From: an uncultured Eubacteriales bacterium
GTDB taxonomy: Bacteria; Bacillota; Clostridia; Lachnospirales; CAG-274
DNA length: 6,555 nt
NCBI GenBank assembly: GCA_902496345.1
Contig: CABVAP010000130.1
Span: 1 to 6,555 of the forward strand
Direction: 5' to 3'
The position numbers were made by a program, and so were the translations under genes. Below, one piece after another: positions 6,228 through 6,555 of this stretch. The notes below the pieces were generated by a model. That model worked only from the letters and a program-made list of their open reading frames with translations. It had not been told where the DNA came from and did no database searches. The first letter of the stretch is position 1. Each line of letters opens with the position of its first letter.

Positions 6228-6255
6228 ATTATGAAAACCATTATTTTTCGTTCAA
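6228..6255 (-). promoter_or_regulatory. Possible promoter directly ahead of 5S rRNA
   Basis: TTGAAC (6250-6255) and CATAAT (6228-6233) are 16 bp apart on the minus strand. They predict a start at about 6221, right at the 5' end of mature 5S. A small perfect dyad, CAAGGT-TTG-ACCTTG (6252-6266), overlaps the -35. Plausible because a terminator-like structure lies just upstream, but the match is moderate and the DNA is AT-rich. Confidence 0.35.
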
Positions 6256-6270
6256 GGTCAAACCTTGTTA

Positions 6271-6422
6271 AAAAAAATACGGTTTACGAAATTTTTTTCA
6301 GCTGATTTCTTATAAAAATGCAATTCTTGCAAACTTCGTTTGCATTGCTAGCTTGAACCGTGCTAGCAACCAAAGTGCATTTTTTCTGCGAAATCAAATC
6401 GCTTCAAAAATTTCGGCGTAAA
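6271..6422 (-). repeat. Composite 140-bp palindrome with terminal T run
   Basis: Four paired arm segments nest in order: GTAAA/TTTAC (6283-6287 with 6418-6422), GAAATTTTT/AAAAATTTC (6288-6296 with 6406-6414), GATTTC/GAAATC (6304-6309 with 6390-6395) and AAAAATGCA/TGCATTTTT (6314-6322 with 6376-6384). Two perfect hairpins cap them, at 6328-6344 (7 bp) and 6345-6369 (8 bp, 9-nt loop). The structure begins on the base after tRNA-Glu. On the minus strand it is followed within a few bases by eight T (6271 to 6278 or so). It could terminate the tRNA-Asn/Glu transcript, act as an RNA processing structure, or be a small palindromic mobile element of MITE type. No transposase is present. Confidence 0.75.
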
Positions 6423-6494
6423 TGACTCGTAGGGGAATCGAACCCCTGTTACAGCCGTGAAAGGGCCGTGTCTTAACCGCTTGACCAACGAGCC
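6423..6494 (-). tRNA. tRNA-Glu (anticodon TTC)
   Basis: A complete 72-nt cloverleaf: acceptor GGCTCGT/ACGAGTC with one G-U pair, anticodon stem CGGCC/GGCTG, loop CTTTCAC with anticodon TTC at 6459-6461, T loop TTCGATT and discriminator A. No CCA is encoded; the large palindrome starts at the next base. It lies 9 nt after the tRNA-Asn 3' end. Confidence 0.95.
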
Positions 6495-6503
6495 AGAATT
6501 AAG

Positions 6504-6555
6504 CTCCCCGAGTAGGATTCGAACCTACGACCCTTCGGTTAACAGCCGAATGCTC
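6504..6555 (-). tRNA. tRNA-Asn (anticodon GTT), 5' end outside the window
   Basis: The 3' two thirds of a tRNA: anticodon stem TTCGG/CCGAA, loop CTGTTAA with anticodon GTT at 6541-6543, T arm GTAGG-TTCGAAT-CCTAC, acceptor 3' strand TCGGGGA and discriminator G as expected for Asn. No CCA is encoded (GCTT follows). The D arm and 5' acceptor strand lie past the right edge. Confidence 0.93.

Noticed and set aside
6084..6305. Plus-strand frame of 73 codons across the 5S rRNA
   Set aside because: It lies on the complement of tRNA-Thr and 5S rRNA and is a shadow of structural RNA sequence.

Overview
The window looks like chromosomal DNA from a low-GC Gram-positive anaerobe, most likely a member of Clostridia (Bacillota). 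The support is AT-rich intergenic DNA, AAGGAGG-type ribosome binding sites, consensus vegetative promoters (TTGACA/TATAAT with 17-bp spacers), a stalk-domain (copper amine oxidase N-terminal-like) surface protein, an NhaC-family antiporter, and a 5S rRNA/tRNA cluster of Firmicute type. I cannot name the genus. Every supported gene reads on the minus strand, so the order below runs from high to low coordinates.

Right end (6555 to 5765): a stable-RNA cluster. A tRNA-Asn cut by the window edge is followed by tRNA-Glu, a 140-bp composite palindrome with a run of eight T after it, 5S rRNA, tRNA-Thr, a CAU-anticodon tRNA (probably the AUA-decoding Ile2) and tRNA-Asp, ending at an intrinsic terminator. 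No 16S or 23S sequence lies inside the window.

Middle (5483 to 3121): a two-gene operon. A consensus promoter drives an NhaC-family Na+/H+ antiporter (550 aa). A small GNAT acetyltransferase (132 aa) follows 9 nt later, and its Shine-Dalgarno overlaps the antiporter stop codon. The next hairpin terminator is about 170 nt downstream.

Left (3061 to 185): a heavily equipped gene for an exported 835-aa surface protein with two C-terminal stalk repeats. Two tandem promoters sit upstream. Each is preceded at exactly the same distance by a perfect match to the WalR box (TGTWAH-N5-TGTWAH). This suggests control by the WalRK cell-wall two-component system. A strong ribosome binding site, selective codon choice and a strong terminator all point to an abundant envelope protein.

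Far left (about 77 to 1): a GC-rich stretch in AT-rich DNA. It folds on the minus strand into two hairpins, one with a GNRA tetraloop, and is preceded by a TATAAT box. It is probably the 5' part of a structured noncoding RNA that runs off the window.
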